Below are positions 1-12,049 of a stretch of 64,000 bases of DNA, in pieces. How positions within the stretch are numbered: position 1 is the stretch's first letter; each line of letters opens with the position of its first letter. Below the pieces are notes generated by a model. It was not told the origin of the DNA and ran no database searches. It saw nothing but the letters and a program-made list of their open reading frames with translations. This stretch comes from Strigamia acuminata. Its lineage: Eukaryota; Arthropoda; Chilopoda; Geophilomorpha; Linotaeniidae. The DNA lies in NCBI GenBank assembly GCA_949358305.1, contig OX442316.1, forward strand, positions 124,001 to 188,000, written 5' to 3'. Made by a program: the position numbers and the translations under genes.

Positions 1-663
1 TGTTTAGAAATAGTGTTTAAACCTTAGTAGAAGCCTTCAATATAAGTTTTAGCAACACCCAAGCAATAAATTTTGAAAAAAAAATTTTGAGTTTATTTCA
101 CATCGCAGTTGACTTAGCACAAACACCACAAGACCAATGTCTCTGAATGTTTAGAAATAGTGTTTAAACCTTAGTAGAAGGCTCCAATGTAAGTTTTAGA
201 AACATCCAACCGATGATTTGGGCGAATAGACTTTTGATCTCATCACAGTTGACTTAGCACAAACACCACAAGACCAATGTCTCTGAATGTTCAGAAATAG
301 TGTTTAAACCTTAGTAGAAGGCTCCAATGTAAGTTTTAGAAACATTCAACCGATGATTTGGGAGAATAGACTTTTGATCTCATCACAGTTGACTTAGCAC
401 AAACACCACAAGACCAATGTCTCTGAATGTTCAGAAATAGTGTTTAAACCTTAGTAGAAGGCTCCAATGTAAGTTTTAGAAACATCCAACCAATGATTTG
501 GGAGAATAGACTTTGATCTCATCACAGTTGACTTAGCACAAACACCACAAGACCAATGTCTCTGAATGTTCAGAAATAGTGTTTAAACCTTAGTAGAAGG
601 CTCCAATGTAAGTTTTAGAAACATCCAACCAATGATTTGGGAGAATAGACTTTGATCTCATCA

Positions 664-803
664 CAGTTGACTTAGCACAAACACCACAAGACCAATGTCT
701 CTGAATGTTCAGAAATAGTGTTTAAACCTTAGTAGAAGCCTTCAATGTAAGTTTTAGCAACATCCAAGCAATGATTTGGGAGAATAGACTTTTGATCTCA
801 TCA
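664..803. repeat. Representative C-type satellite monomer (140 bp, B/A chimera)
   Basis: Combines B-like GCCTTCAATGTAAG and GCAACATCCAAGCA with the A-like tail ATGATTTGGGAGAATAGACTT. It looks like a recombinant or intermediate between the A and B classes and recurs about once per higher-order unit. The inverted-repeat transposons sit in monomers of this class. Confidence 0.85.
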
Positions 804-1083
804 CAGTTGACTTAGCAGAAACACCACAAAACCAATGTCTCTGAATGTTCAGAAATAGTGTTTAAACCTTAGTAGAAGGCTCCAATGTAAGTTTTAGAAA
901 CATCCAACCAATGATTTGGGAGAATAGACTTTTGATCTCATCACAGTTGACTTAGCACAAACACCACAAGACCAATGTCTCTGAACGTTCAGAAATAGTG
1001 TTTAAACCTTAGTAGAAGGCTCCAATGTAAGTTTTAGAAACATCCAACCAATGATTTGGGAGAATAAACTTTTGATCTCATCA

Positions 1084-1230
1084 CAGTTGACTTAGCACAA
1101 ACACCAAAAGACCAATGTCTCTGAATGTTCAGAAATAGTGTTTAAACCTTAGTAGAAGCCTTCAATATAAGTTTTAGCAACACCCAAGCATTAAATTTTG
1201 AAAAAAAAATTTTGAGCTTATTTCACATCG
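1084..1230. repeat. Representative B-type satellite monomer (147 bp, A-tract core)
   Basis: Shares the invariant first ~85 bp with the A type. It then diverges: AGCCTTCAATATAAG, GCAACACCCAAGC, and an AT-rich core in which AAATTTTG is repeated around a run of nine A, followed by AGCTTATTTCACATCG or AGCTCATTTCACATCG. The extra 7 bp lies in this core. Some copies read TTCTGAG instead of TTTTGAG. One copy near 7401 and its duplicate near 11082 carry ten A. B monomers recur singly or in pairs within each higher-order unit. Confidence 0.95.
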
Positions 1231-1657
1231 CAGTTGACTTAGCACAAACACCACAAGACCAATGTCTCTGAATGTTCAGAAATAGTGTTTAAACCTTAGT
1301 AGAAGGCTCCAATGTAAGTTTTGGAAACATCCAACCAATGATTTGGGAGAATAGACTTTTGATCTCATCACAGTTGACTTAGCACAAACACCACAAGTCC
1401 AATGTCTCTGAATGTTTAGAAATAGTGTTTAAACCTTAGTAGAAGCCTTCAATATAAGTTTTAGCAACACCCAAGCAATAAATTTTGAAAAAAAAATTTT
1501 GAGCTTATTTCACATTGCAGTTGACTTAGCACAAACACCACAAGACCAATGTCTCTGAATGTTCAGAAATAGTGTTTAAACCTTAGTAGAAGGCTCCAAT
1601 GTAAGTTTTAGAAACATCCAACCGATGATTTGGGCGAATAGACTTTTGATCTCATCA

Positions 1658-1797
1658 CAGTTGACTTAGCACAAACACCACAAGACCAATGTCTCTGAAT
1701 GTTCAGAAATAGTGTTTAAACCTTAGTAGAAGGCTCCAATGTAAGTTTTAGAAACATTCAACCGATGATTTGGGAGAATAGACTTTTGATCTCATCA
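1658..1797. repeat. Representative A-type satellite monomer (140 bp)
   Basis: Class marked by AGGCTCCAATGTAAG, then GAAACATCCAACC or GAAACATTCAACC, then ATGATTTGGGAGAATAG and CTCATCA. This is the commonest class. Sub-variants (GGGCGAATAG, GGGAGAATCG, GGTTGAATAG, GATTTAGGAG, GAATAAAC) recur in fixed order and serve as higher-order repeat markers. It contains the near-palindrome TCTGAATGTTCAGA at 1694-1707. Confidence 0.95.
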
Positions 1798-4637
1798 CAG
1801 TTGACTTAGCACAAACACCACAAGACCAATGTCTCTGAATGTTCAGAAATAGTGTTTAAACCTTAGTAGAAGGCTCCAATGTAAGTTTTAGAAACATTCA
1901 ACCGATGATTTGGGAGAATAGACTTTTGATCTCATCACAGTTGACTTAGCACAAACACCACAAGACCAATGTCTCTGAATGTTCAGAAATAGTGTTTAAA
2001 CCTTAGTAGAAGGCTCCAATGTAAGTTTTAGAAACATTCAACCGATGATTTGGGAGAATAGACTTTTGATCTCATCACAGTTGACTTAGCACAAACACCA
2101 CAAGACCAATGTCTCTGAATGTTCAGAAATAGTGTTTAAACCTTAGTAGAAGGCTCCAATGTAAGTTTTAGAAACATCCAACCAATGATTTGGGAGAATA
2201 GACTTTGATCTCATCACAGTTGACTTAGCACAAACACCACAAGACCAATGTCTCTGAATGTTCAGAAATAGTGTTTAAACCTTAGTAGAAGGCTCCAATG
2301 TAAGTTTTAGAAACATCCAACCAATGATTTGGGAGAATAGACTTTGATCTCATCACAGTTGACTTAGCACAAACACCACAAGACCAATGTCTCTGAATGT
2401 TCAGAAATAGTGTTTAAACCTTAGTAGAAGCCTTCAATGTAAGTTTTAGCAACATCCAAGCAATGATTTGGGAGAATAGACTTTTGATCTCATCACAGTT
2501 GACTTAGCACAAACACCACAAAACCAATGTCTCTGAATGTTCAGAAATAGTGTTTAAACCTTAGTAGAAGGCTCCAATGTAAGTTTTAGAAACATCCAAC
2601 CAATGATTTGGGAGAATAGACTTTTGATCTCATCACAGTTGACTTAGCACAAACACCACAAGACCAATGTCTCTGAACGTTCAGAAATAGTGTTTAAACC
2701 TTAGTAGAAGGCTCCAATGTAAGTTTTAGAAACATCCAACCAATGATTTGGGAGAATAAACTTTTGATCTCATCACAGTTGACTTAGCACAAACACCAAA
2801 AGACCAATGTCTCTGAATGTTCAGAAATAGTGTTTAAACCTTAGTAGAAGCCTTCAATATAAGTTTTAGCAACACCCAAGCATTAAATTTTGAAAAAAAA
2901 ATTTTGAGCTCATTTCACATCGCAGTTGACTTAGCACAAACACCACAAGTCCAATGTCTCTGAATGTTTAGAAATAGTGTTTAAACCTTAGTAGAAGCCT
3001 TTAATATAAGTTTTAGCAACACCCAAACAATAAATTTTGAAAAAAAAATTTTGAGCTTATTTTACATCGCAGTTGACTTAGCACAAACACCACAAGACCA
3101 ATGTCTCTGAATGTTCAGAAATAGTGTTTAAACCTTAGTAGAAGGCTCCAATGTAAGTTTTGGAAACATCCAACCAATGATTTGGGAGAATAGACTTTTG
3201 ATCTCATCACAGTTGACTTAGCACAAACACCACAAGACCAATGTCTCTGAATGTTCAGAAATAGTGTTTAAACCTTAGTAGAAGGCTCCAATGTAAGTTT
3301 TAGAAACATTCAACCGATGATTTGGGAGAATAGACTTTTGATCTCATCACAGTTGACTTAGCACAAACACCACAAGACCAATGTCTCTGAATGTTCAGAA
3401 ATAGTGTTTAAACCTTAGTAGAAGGCTCCAATGTAAGTTTTAGAAACATTCAACCGATGATTTGGGAGAATAGACTTTTGATCTCATCACAGTTGACTTA
3501 GCACAAACACCACAAGACCAATGTCTCTGAATGTTCAGAAATAGTGTTTAAACCTTAGTAGAAGCCTTTAATATAAGTTTTAGCAACACCCAAACAATAA
3601 ATTTTGAAAAAAAAATTTTGAGCTTATTTTACATCGCAGTTGACTTAGCACAAACACCACAAGACCAATGTCTCTGAATGTTCAGAAATAGTGTTTAAAC
3701 CTTAGTAGAAGGCTCCAATGTAAGTTTTGGAAACATCCAACCAATGATTTGGGAGAATAGACTTTTGATCTCATCACAGTTGACTTAGCACAAACACCAC
3801 AAGACCAATGTCTCTGAATGTTCAGAAATAGTGTTTAAACCTTAGTAGAAGGCTCCAATGTAAGTTTTAGAAACATTCAACCGATGATTTGGGAGAATAG
3901 ACTTTTGATCTCATCACAGTTGACTTAGCACAAACACCACAAGACCAATGTCTCTGAATGTTCAGAAATAGTGTTTAAACCTTAGTAGAAGGCTCCAATG
4001 TAAGTTTTAGAAACATCCAACCAATGATTTGGGAGAATAGACTTTGATCTCATCACAGTTGACTTAGCACAAACACCACAAGACCAATGTCTCTGAATGT
4101 TCAGAAATAGTGTTTAAACCTTAGTAGAAGGCTCCAATGTAAGTTTTAGAAACATCCAACCAATGATTTGGGAGAATAGACTTTGATCTCATCACAGTTG
4201 ACTTAGCACAAACACCACAAGACCAATGTCTCTGAATGTTCAGAAATAGTGTTTAAACCTTAGTAGAAGCCTTCAATGTAAGTTTTAGCAACATCCAAGC
4301 AATGATTTGGGAGAATAGACTTTTGATCTCATCACAGTTGACTTAGCACAAACACCACAAAACCAATGTCTCTGAATGTTCAGAAATAGTGTTTAAACCT
4401 TAGTAGAAGGCTCCAATGTAAGTTTTAGAAACATCCAACCAATGATTTGGGAGAATAGACTTTTGATCTCATCACAGTTGACTTAGCACAAACACCACAA
4501 GACCAATGTCTCTGAACGTTCAGAAATAGTGTTTAAACCTTAGTAGAAGGCTCCAATGTAAGTTTTAGAAACATCCAACCAATGATTTGGGAGAATAAAC
4601 TTTTGATCTCATCACAGTTGACTTAGCACAAACACCA

Positions 4638-7600
4638 AAAGACCAATGTCTCTGAATGTTCAGAAATAGTGTTTAAACCTTAGTAGAAGCCTTCAATATA
4701 AGTTTTAGCAACACCCAAGCATTAAATTTTGAAAAAAAAATTTTGAGCTCATTTCACATCGCAGTTGACTTAGCACAAACACCACAAGTCCAATGTCTCT
4801 GAATGTTTAGAAATAGTGTTTAAACCTTAGTAGAAGCCTTTAATATAAGTTTTAGCAACACCCAAACAATAAATTTTGAAAAAAAAATTTTGAGCTTATT
4901 TTACATCGCAGTTGACTTAGCACAAACACCACAAGACCAATGTCTCTGAATGTTCAGAAATAGTGTTTAAACCTTAGTAGAAGGCTCCAATGTAAGTTTT
5001 GGAAACATCCAACCAATGATTTGGGAGAATAGACTTTTGATCTCATCACAGTTGACTTAGCACAAACACCACAAGACCAATGTCTCTGAATGTTCAGAAA
5101 TAGTGTTTAAACCTTAGTAGAAGGCTCCAATGTAAGTTTTAGAAACATTCAACTGATGATTTGGGAGAATAGACTTTTGATCTCATCACAGTTGACTTAG
5201 CACAAACACCACAAGACCAATGTCTCTGAATGTTCAGAAATAGTGTTTAAACCTTAGTAGAAGGCTCCAATGTAAGTTTTAGAAACATTCAACCGATGAT
5301 TTGGGAGAATAGACTTTTGATCTCATCACAGTTGACTTAGCACAAACACCACAAGACCAATGTCTCTGAATGTTCAGAAATAGTGTTTAAACCTTAGTAG
5401 AAGGCTCCAATGTAAGTTTTAGAAACATCCAACCAATGATTTGGGAGAATAGACTTTGATCTCATCACAGTTGACTTAGCACAAACACCACAAGACCAAT
5501 GTCTCTGAATGTTCAGAAATAGTGTTTAAACCTTAGTAGAAGCCTTAAATGTAAGTTTTAGCAACATCCAAGCAATGATTTGGGAGAATAGACTTTTGAT
5601 CTCATCACAGTTGACTTAGCACAAACACCACAAGACCAATGTCTCTGAATGTTCAGAAATAGTGTTTAAACCTTAGTAGAAGGCTCCAATGTAAGTTTTA
5701 GAAACACCCAACCGATGATTTAGGAGAATAGACTTTTGATCTCATCACAGTTGACTTAGCACAAACACCACAAGACCAATGTCTCTGAATGTTCAGAAAT
5801 AGTGTTTAAACCTTAGTAGAAGGCTCCAATGTAAGTTTTAGAAACATTCAACCGATGATTTAGGAGAATAGACTTTTGATCTCATCACAGTTGACTTAGC
5901 ACAAACACCACAAGACCAATGTCTCTGAATGTTCAGAAATAGTGTTTAAACCTTAGTAGAAGGCTCCAATGTAAGTTTTAGAAACATCCAACCGATGATT
6001 TGGGCGAATAGACTTTTGATCTCATCACAGTTGACTTAGCACAAACACCACAAGACCAATGTCTCTGAATGTTCAGAAATAGTGTTTAAACCTTAGTAGA
6101 AGGCTCCAATGTAAGTTTTAGAAACATTCAACTGATGATTTGGGAGAATAGACTTTTGATCTCATCACAGTTGACTTAGCACAAACACCACAAGACCAAT
6201 GTCTCTGAATGTTCAGAAATAGTGTTTAAACCTTAGTAGAAGGCTCCAATGTAAGTTTTAGAAACATCCAACCAATGATTTGGGAGAATAGACTTTTGAT
6301 CTCATCACAGTTGACTTAGCACAAACACCACAAGACCAATGTCTCTGAATGTTCAGAAATAGTGTTTAAACCTTAGTAGAAGGCTCCAATGTAAGTTTTA
6401 GAAACATCCAACCAATGATTTGGGAGAATAGACTTTGATCTCATCACAGTTGACTTAGCACAAACACCACAAGACCAATGTCTCTGAATGTTCAGAAATA
6501 GTGTTTAAACCTTAGTAGAAGCCTTCAATGTAAGTTTTAGCAACATCCAAGCAATGATTTGGGAGAATAGACTTTTGATCTCATCACAGTTGACTTAGCA
6601 CAAACACCACAAAACCAATGTCTCTGAATGTTCAGAAATAGTGTTTAAACCTTAGTAGAAGGCTCCAATGTAAGTTTTAGAAACATCCAACCAATGATTT
6701 GGAAGAATAGACTTTTGATCTCATCACAGTTGACTTAGCACAAACACCACAAAACCAATGTCTCTGAATGTTCAGAAATAGTGTTTAAACCTTAGTAGAA
6801 GGCTCCAATGTAAGTTTTAGAAACATCCAACCGATGATTTGGGAGAATCGACTTTTGATCTCATCACAGTTGACTTAGCACAAACACCACAAGACCAATG
6901 TCTCTGAATGTTCAGAAATAGTGTTTAAACCTTAGTAGAAGGCTCCAATGTAAGTTTTAGAAACATCCAACCGATGATTTGGGAGAATCGACTTTTGATC
7001 TCATCACAGTTGACTTAGCACAAACACCACAAGACCAATGTCTCTGAATGTTCAGAAATAGTGTTTAAACCTTAGTAGAAGGCTCCAATGTAAGTTTTAG
7101 AAACATCCAACCAATGATTTGGGAGAATAGACTTTTGATCTCATCACAGTTGACTTAGCACAAACACCACAAGACCAATGTCTCTGAATGTTCAGAAATA
7201 GTGTTTAAACCTTAGTAGAAGGCTCCAATGTAAGTTTTAGAAACATCCAACCAATGATTTGGGAGAATAGACTTTTGATCTCATCACAGTTGATTTAGCA
7301 CAAACACCACAAGATCAATATCTCTGAACGTTCAGAAATAGTGTTTAAACCTTAGTAGAAGCCTTCAATATAAGTTTTAGCAACACCCAAGCATTAAATT
7401 TTGAAAAAAAAAATTTTGAGCTCATTTCACATCGCAGTTGACTTAGCACAAACACCACAAGACCAATGTCTCTGAATGTTCAGAAATAGTGTTTAAACCT
7501 TAGTAGAAGGCTCCAATGTAAGTTTTAGAAACATCCAACCAATGATTTGGGAGAATAGACTTTTGATCTCATCACAGTTGACTTAGCACAAACACCACAA

Positions 7601-10600
7601 GACCAATGTCTCTGAACGTTCAGAAATAGTGTTTAAACTTTAGTAGAAGGCTCCAATGTAAGTTTTAGAAACATCCAACCAATGATTTGGGAGAATAAAC
7701 TTTTGATCTCATCACAGTTGACTTAGCACAAACACCAAAAGACCAATGTCTCTGAATGTTCAGAAATAGTGTTTAAACCTTAGTAGAAGCCTTCAATATA
7801 AGTTTTAGCAACACCCAAGCATTAAATTTTGAAAAAAAAATTTTGAGCTCATTTCACATCGCAGTTGACTTAGCACAAACACCACAAGACCAATGTCTCT
7901 GAATGTTCAGAAATAGTGTTTAAACCTTAGTAGAAGCCTTCAATATAAGTTTTAGCAACACCCAAACAATAAAATTTGAAAAAAAAATTTTGAGCTTATT
8001 TCACATCGCAGTTGACTTAGCACAAACACCACAAGACCAATGTCTCTGAATGTTCAGAAATAGTGTTTAAACCTTAGTAGAAGGCTCCAATGTAAGTTTT
8101 AGAAACATCCAACCAATGATTTGGGAGAATAAACTTTTGATCTCATCACAGTTGACTTAGCACAAACACCACAAGTCCAATGTCTCTGAATGTTTAGAAA
8201 TAGTGTTTAAACCTTAGTAGAAGCCTTTAATATAAGTTTTAGCAACACCCAAGCAATAAATTTTGAAAAAAAAATTTTGAGCTTATTTTACATCGCAGTT
8301 GACTTAGCACAAACACCACAAGACCAATGTCTCTGAATGTTCAGAAATAGTGTTTAAACCTTAGTAGAAGCCTTCAATATAAGTTTTAGCAACACCCAAG
8401 CATTAAATTTTGAAAAAAAAATTTTGAGCTCATTTCACATCGCAGTTGACTTAGCACAAACACCACAAGTCCAATGTCTCTGAATGTTTAGAAATAGTGT
8501 TTAAACCTTAGTAGAAGCCTTTAATATAAGTTTTAGCAACACCCAAACAATAAATTTTGAAAAAAAAATTTTGAGCTTATTTTACATCGCAGTTGACTTA
8601 GCACAAACACCACAAGACCAATGTCTCTGAATGTTCAGAAATAGTGTTTAAACCTTAGTAGAAGGCTCCAATGTAAGTTTTGGAAACATCCAACCAATGA
8701 TTTGGGAGAATAGACTTTTGATCTCATCACAGTTGACTTAGCACAAACACCACAAGACCAATGTCTCTGAATGTTCAGAAATAGTGTTTAAACCTTAGTA
8801 GAAGGCTCCAATGTAAGTTTTAGAAACATTCAACTGATGATTTGGGAGAATAGACTTTTGATCTCATCACAGTTGACTTAGCACAAACACCACAAGACCA
8901 ATGTCTCTGAATGTTCAGAAATAGTGTTTAAACCTTAGTAGAAGGCTCCAATGTAAGTTTTAGAAACATTCAACCGATGATTTGGGAGAATAGACTTTTG
9001 ATCTCATCACAGTTGACTTAGCACAAACACCACAAGACCAATGTCTCTGAATGTTCAGAAATAGTGTTTAAACCTTAGTAGAAGGCTCCAATGTAAGTTT
9101 TAGAAACATCCAACCAATGATTTGGGAGAATAGACTTTGATCTCATCACAGTTGACTTAGCACAAACACCACAAGACCAATGTCTCTGAATGTTCAGAAA
9201 TAGTGTTTAAACCTTAGTAGAAGCCTTAAATGTAAGTTTTAGCAACATCCAAGCAATGATTTGGGAGAATAGACTTTTGATCTCATCACAGTTGACTTAG
9301 CACAAACACCACAAGACCAATGTCTCTGAATGTTCAGAAATAGTGTTTAAACCTTAGTAGAAGGCTCCAATGTAAGTTTTAGAAACACCCAACCGATGAT
9401 TTAGGAGAATAGACTTTTGATCTCATCACAGTTGACTTAGCACAAACACCACAAGACCAATGTCTCTGAATGTTCAGAAATAGTGTTTAAACCTTAGTAG
9501 AAGGCTCCAATGTAAGTTTTAGAAACATTCAACCGATGATTTAGGAGAATAGACTTTTGATCTCATCACAGTTGACTTAGCACAAACACCACAAGACCAA
9601 TGTCTCTGAATGTTCAGAAATAGTGTTTAAACCTTAGTAGAAGGCTCCAATGTAAGTTTTAGAAACATCCAACCGATGATTTGGGCGAATAGACTTTTGA
9701 TCTCATCACAGTTGACTTAGCACAAACACCACAAGACCAATGTCTCTGAATGTTCAGAAATAGTGTTTAAACCTTAGTAGAAGGCTCCAATGTAAGTTTT
9801 AGAAACATTCAACTGATGATTTGGGAGAATAGACTTTTGATCTCATCACAGTTGACTTAGCACAAACACCACAAGACCAATGTCTCTGAATGTTCAGAAA
9901 TAGTGTTTAAACCTTAGTAGAAGGCTCCAATGTAAGTTTTAGAAACATCCAACCAATGATTTGGGAGAATAGACTTTTGATCTCATCACAGTTGACTTAG
10001 CACAAACACCACAAGACCAATGTCTCTGAATGTTCAGAAATAGTGTTTAAACCTTAGTAGAAGGCTCCAATGTAAGTTTTAGAAACATCCAACCAATGAT
10101 TTGGGAGAATAGACTTTGATCTCATCACAGTTGACTTAGCACAAACACCACAAGACCAATGTCTCTGAATGTTCAGAAATAGTGTTTAAACCTTAGTAGA
10201 AGCCTTCAATGTAAGTTTTAGCAACATCCAAGCAATGATTTGGGAGAATAGACTTTTGATCTCATCACAGTTGACTTAGCACAAACACCACAAAACCAAT
10301 GTCTCTGAATGTTCAGAAATAGTGTTTAAACCTTAGTAGAAGGCTCCAATGTAAGTTTTAGAAACATCCAACCAATGATTTGGAAGAATAGACTTTTGAT
10401 CTCATCACAGTTGACTTAGCACAAACACCACAAAACCAATGTCTCTGAATGTTCAGAAATAGTGTTTAAACCTTAGTAGAAGGCTCCAATGTAAGTTTTA
10501 GAAACATCCAACCGATGATTTGGGAGAATCGACTTTTGATCTCATCACAGTTGACTTAGCACAAACACCACAAGACCAATGTCTCTGAATGTTCAGAAAT

Positions 10601-12049
10601 AGTGTTTAAACCTTAGTAGAAGGCTCCAATGTAAGTTTTAGAAACATCCAACCGATGATTTGGGAGAATCGACTTTTGATCTCATCACAGTTGACTTAGC
10701 ACAAACACCACAAGACCAATGTCTCTGAATGTTCAGAAATAGTGTTTAAACCTTAGTAGAAGGCTCCAATGTAAGTTTTAGAAACATCCAACCAATGATT
10801 TGGGAGAATAGACTTTTGATCTCATCACAGTTGACTTAGCACAAACACCACAAGACCAATGTCTCTGAATGTTCAGAAATAGTGTTTAAACCTTAGTAGA
10901 AGGCTCCAATGTAAGTTTTAGAAACATCCAACCAATGATTTGGGAGAATAGACTTTTGATCTCATCACAGTTGATTTAGCACAAACACCACAAGATCAAT
11001 ATCTCTGAACGTTCAGAAATAGTGTTTAAACCTTAGTAGAAGCCTTCAATATAAGTTTTAGCAACACCCAAGCATTAAATTTTGAAAAAAAAAATTTTGA
11101 GCTCATTTCACATCGCAGTTGACTTAGCACAAACACCACAAGACCAATGTCTCTGAATGTTCAGAAATAGTGTTTAAACCTTAGTAGAAGGCTCCAATGT
11201 AAGTTTTAGAAACATCCAACCAATGATTTGGGAGAATAGACTTTTGATCTCATCACAGTTGACTTAGCACAAACACCACAAGACCAATGTCTCTGAACGT
11301 TCAGAAATAGTGTTTAAACTTTAGTAGAAGGCTCCAATGTAAGTTTTAGAAACATCCAACCAATGATTTGGGAGAATAAACTTTTGATCTCATCACAGTT
11401 GACTTAGCACAAACACCAAAAGACCAATGTCTCTGAATGTTCAGAAATAGTGTTTAAACCTTAGTAGAAGCCTTCAATATAAGTTTTAGCAACACCCAAG
11501 CATTAAATTTTGAAAAAAAAATTTTGAGCTCATTTCACATCGCAGTTGACTTAGCACAAACACCACAAGACCAATGTCTCTGAATGTTCAGAAATAGTGT
11601 TTAAACCTTAGTAGAAGCCTTCAATATAAGTTTTAGCAACACCCAAACAATAAAATTTGAAAAAAAAATTTTGAGCTTATTTCACATCGCAGTTGACTTA
11701 GCACAAACACCACAAGACCAATGTCTCTGAATGTTCAGAAATAGTGTTTAAACCTTAGTAGAAGGCTCCAATGTAAGTTTTAGAAACATCCAACCAATGA
11801 TTTGGGAGAATAAACTTTTGATCTCATCACAGTTGACTTAGCACAAACACCACAAGTCCAATGTCTCTGAATGTTTAGAAATAGTGTTTAAACCTTAGTA
11901 GAAGCCTTTAATATAAGTTTTAGCAACACCCAAGCAATAAATTTTGAAAAAAAAATTTTGAGCTTATTTTACATCGCAGTTGACTTAGCACAAACACCAC
12001 AAGACCAATGTCTCTGAATGTTCAGAAATAGTGTTTAAACCTTAGTAGA
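4638..12049. repeat. 3681 bp tandem duplication of a higher-order block
   Basis: Two adjacent copies with a constant offset of 3681 bp. Shared private variants include AGCCTTAAAT (5541/9222), GAAACACCCA with GATTTAGGAG (5701/9382), TGATTTAGCACA with AGATCAATATC (7291/10972), a ten-A B monomer and AAAATTTGAA in a B monomer near 7971/11652. The shared offset begins just after the CACCAAAAG variant near 4637 and ends near 12049, where one copy continues with GCCTTCAATAT and the other with GGCTCCAATG. I saw no difference between the copies in the stretches compared. Confidence 0.9.

Larger units (their letters stand above)
222..4360. repeat. Higher-order repeat block, unit ~1.41-1.84 kb (10-13 monomers)
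   Basis: Marker variants recur in the same order at spacings that are whole sums of monomers. GGCGAATAG recurs at 221 and 1633 (1412 bp). The CACAAAACCAATG variant recurs at 821, 2513 and 4352 (1692 and 1839 bp). The units differ by two monomers (280 bp) or one 147 bp monomer, which is the signature of unequal exchange in register with the monomer. Confidence 0.85.
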
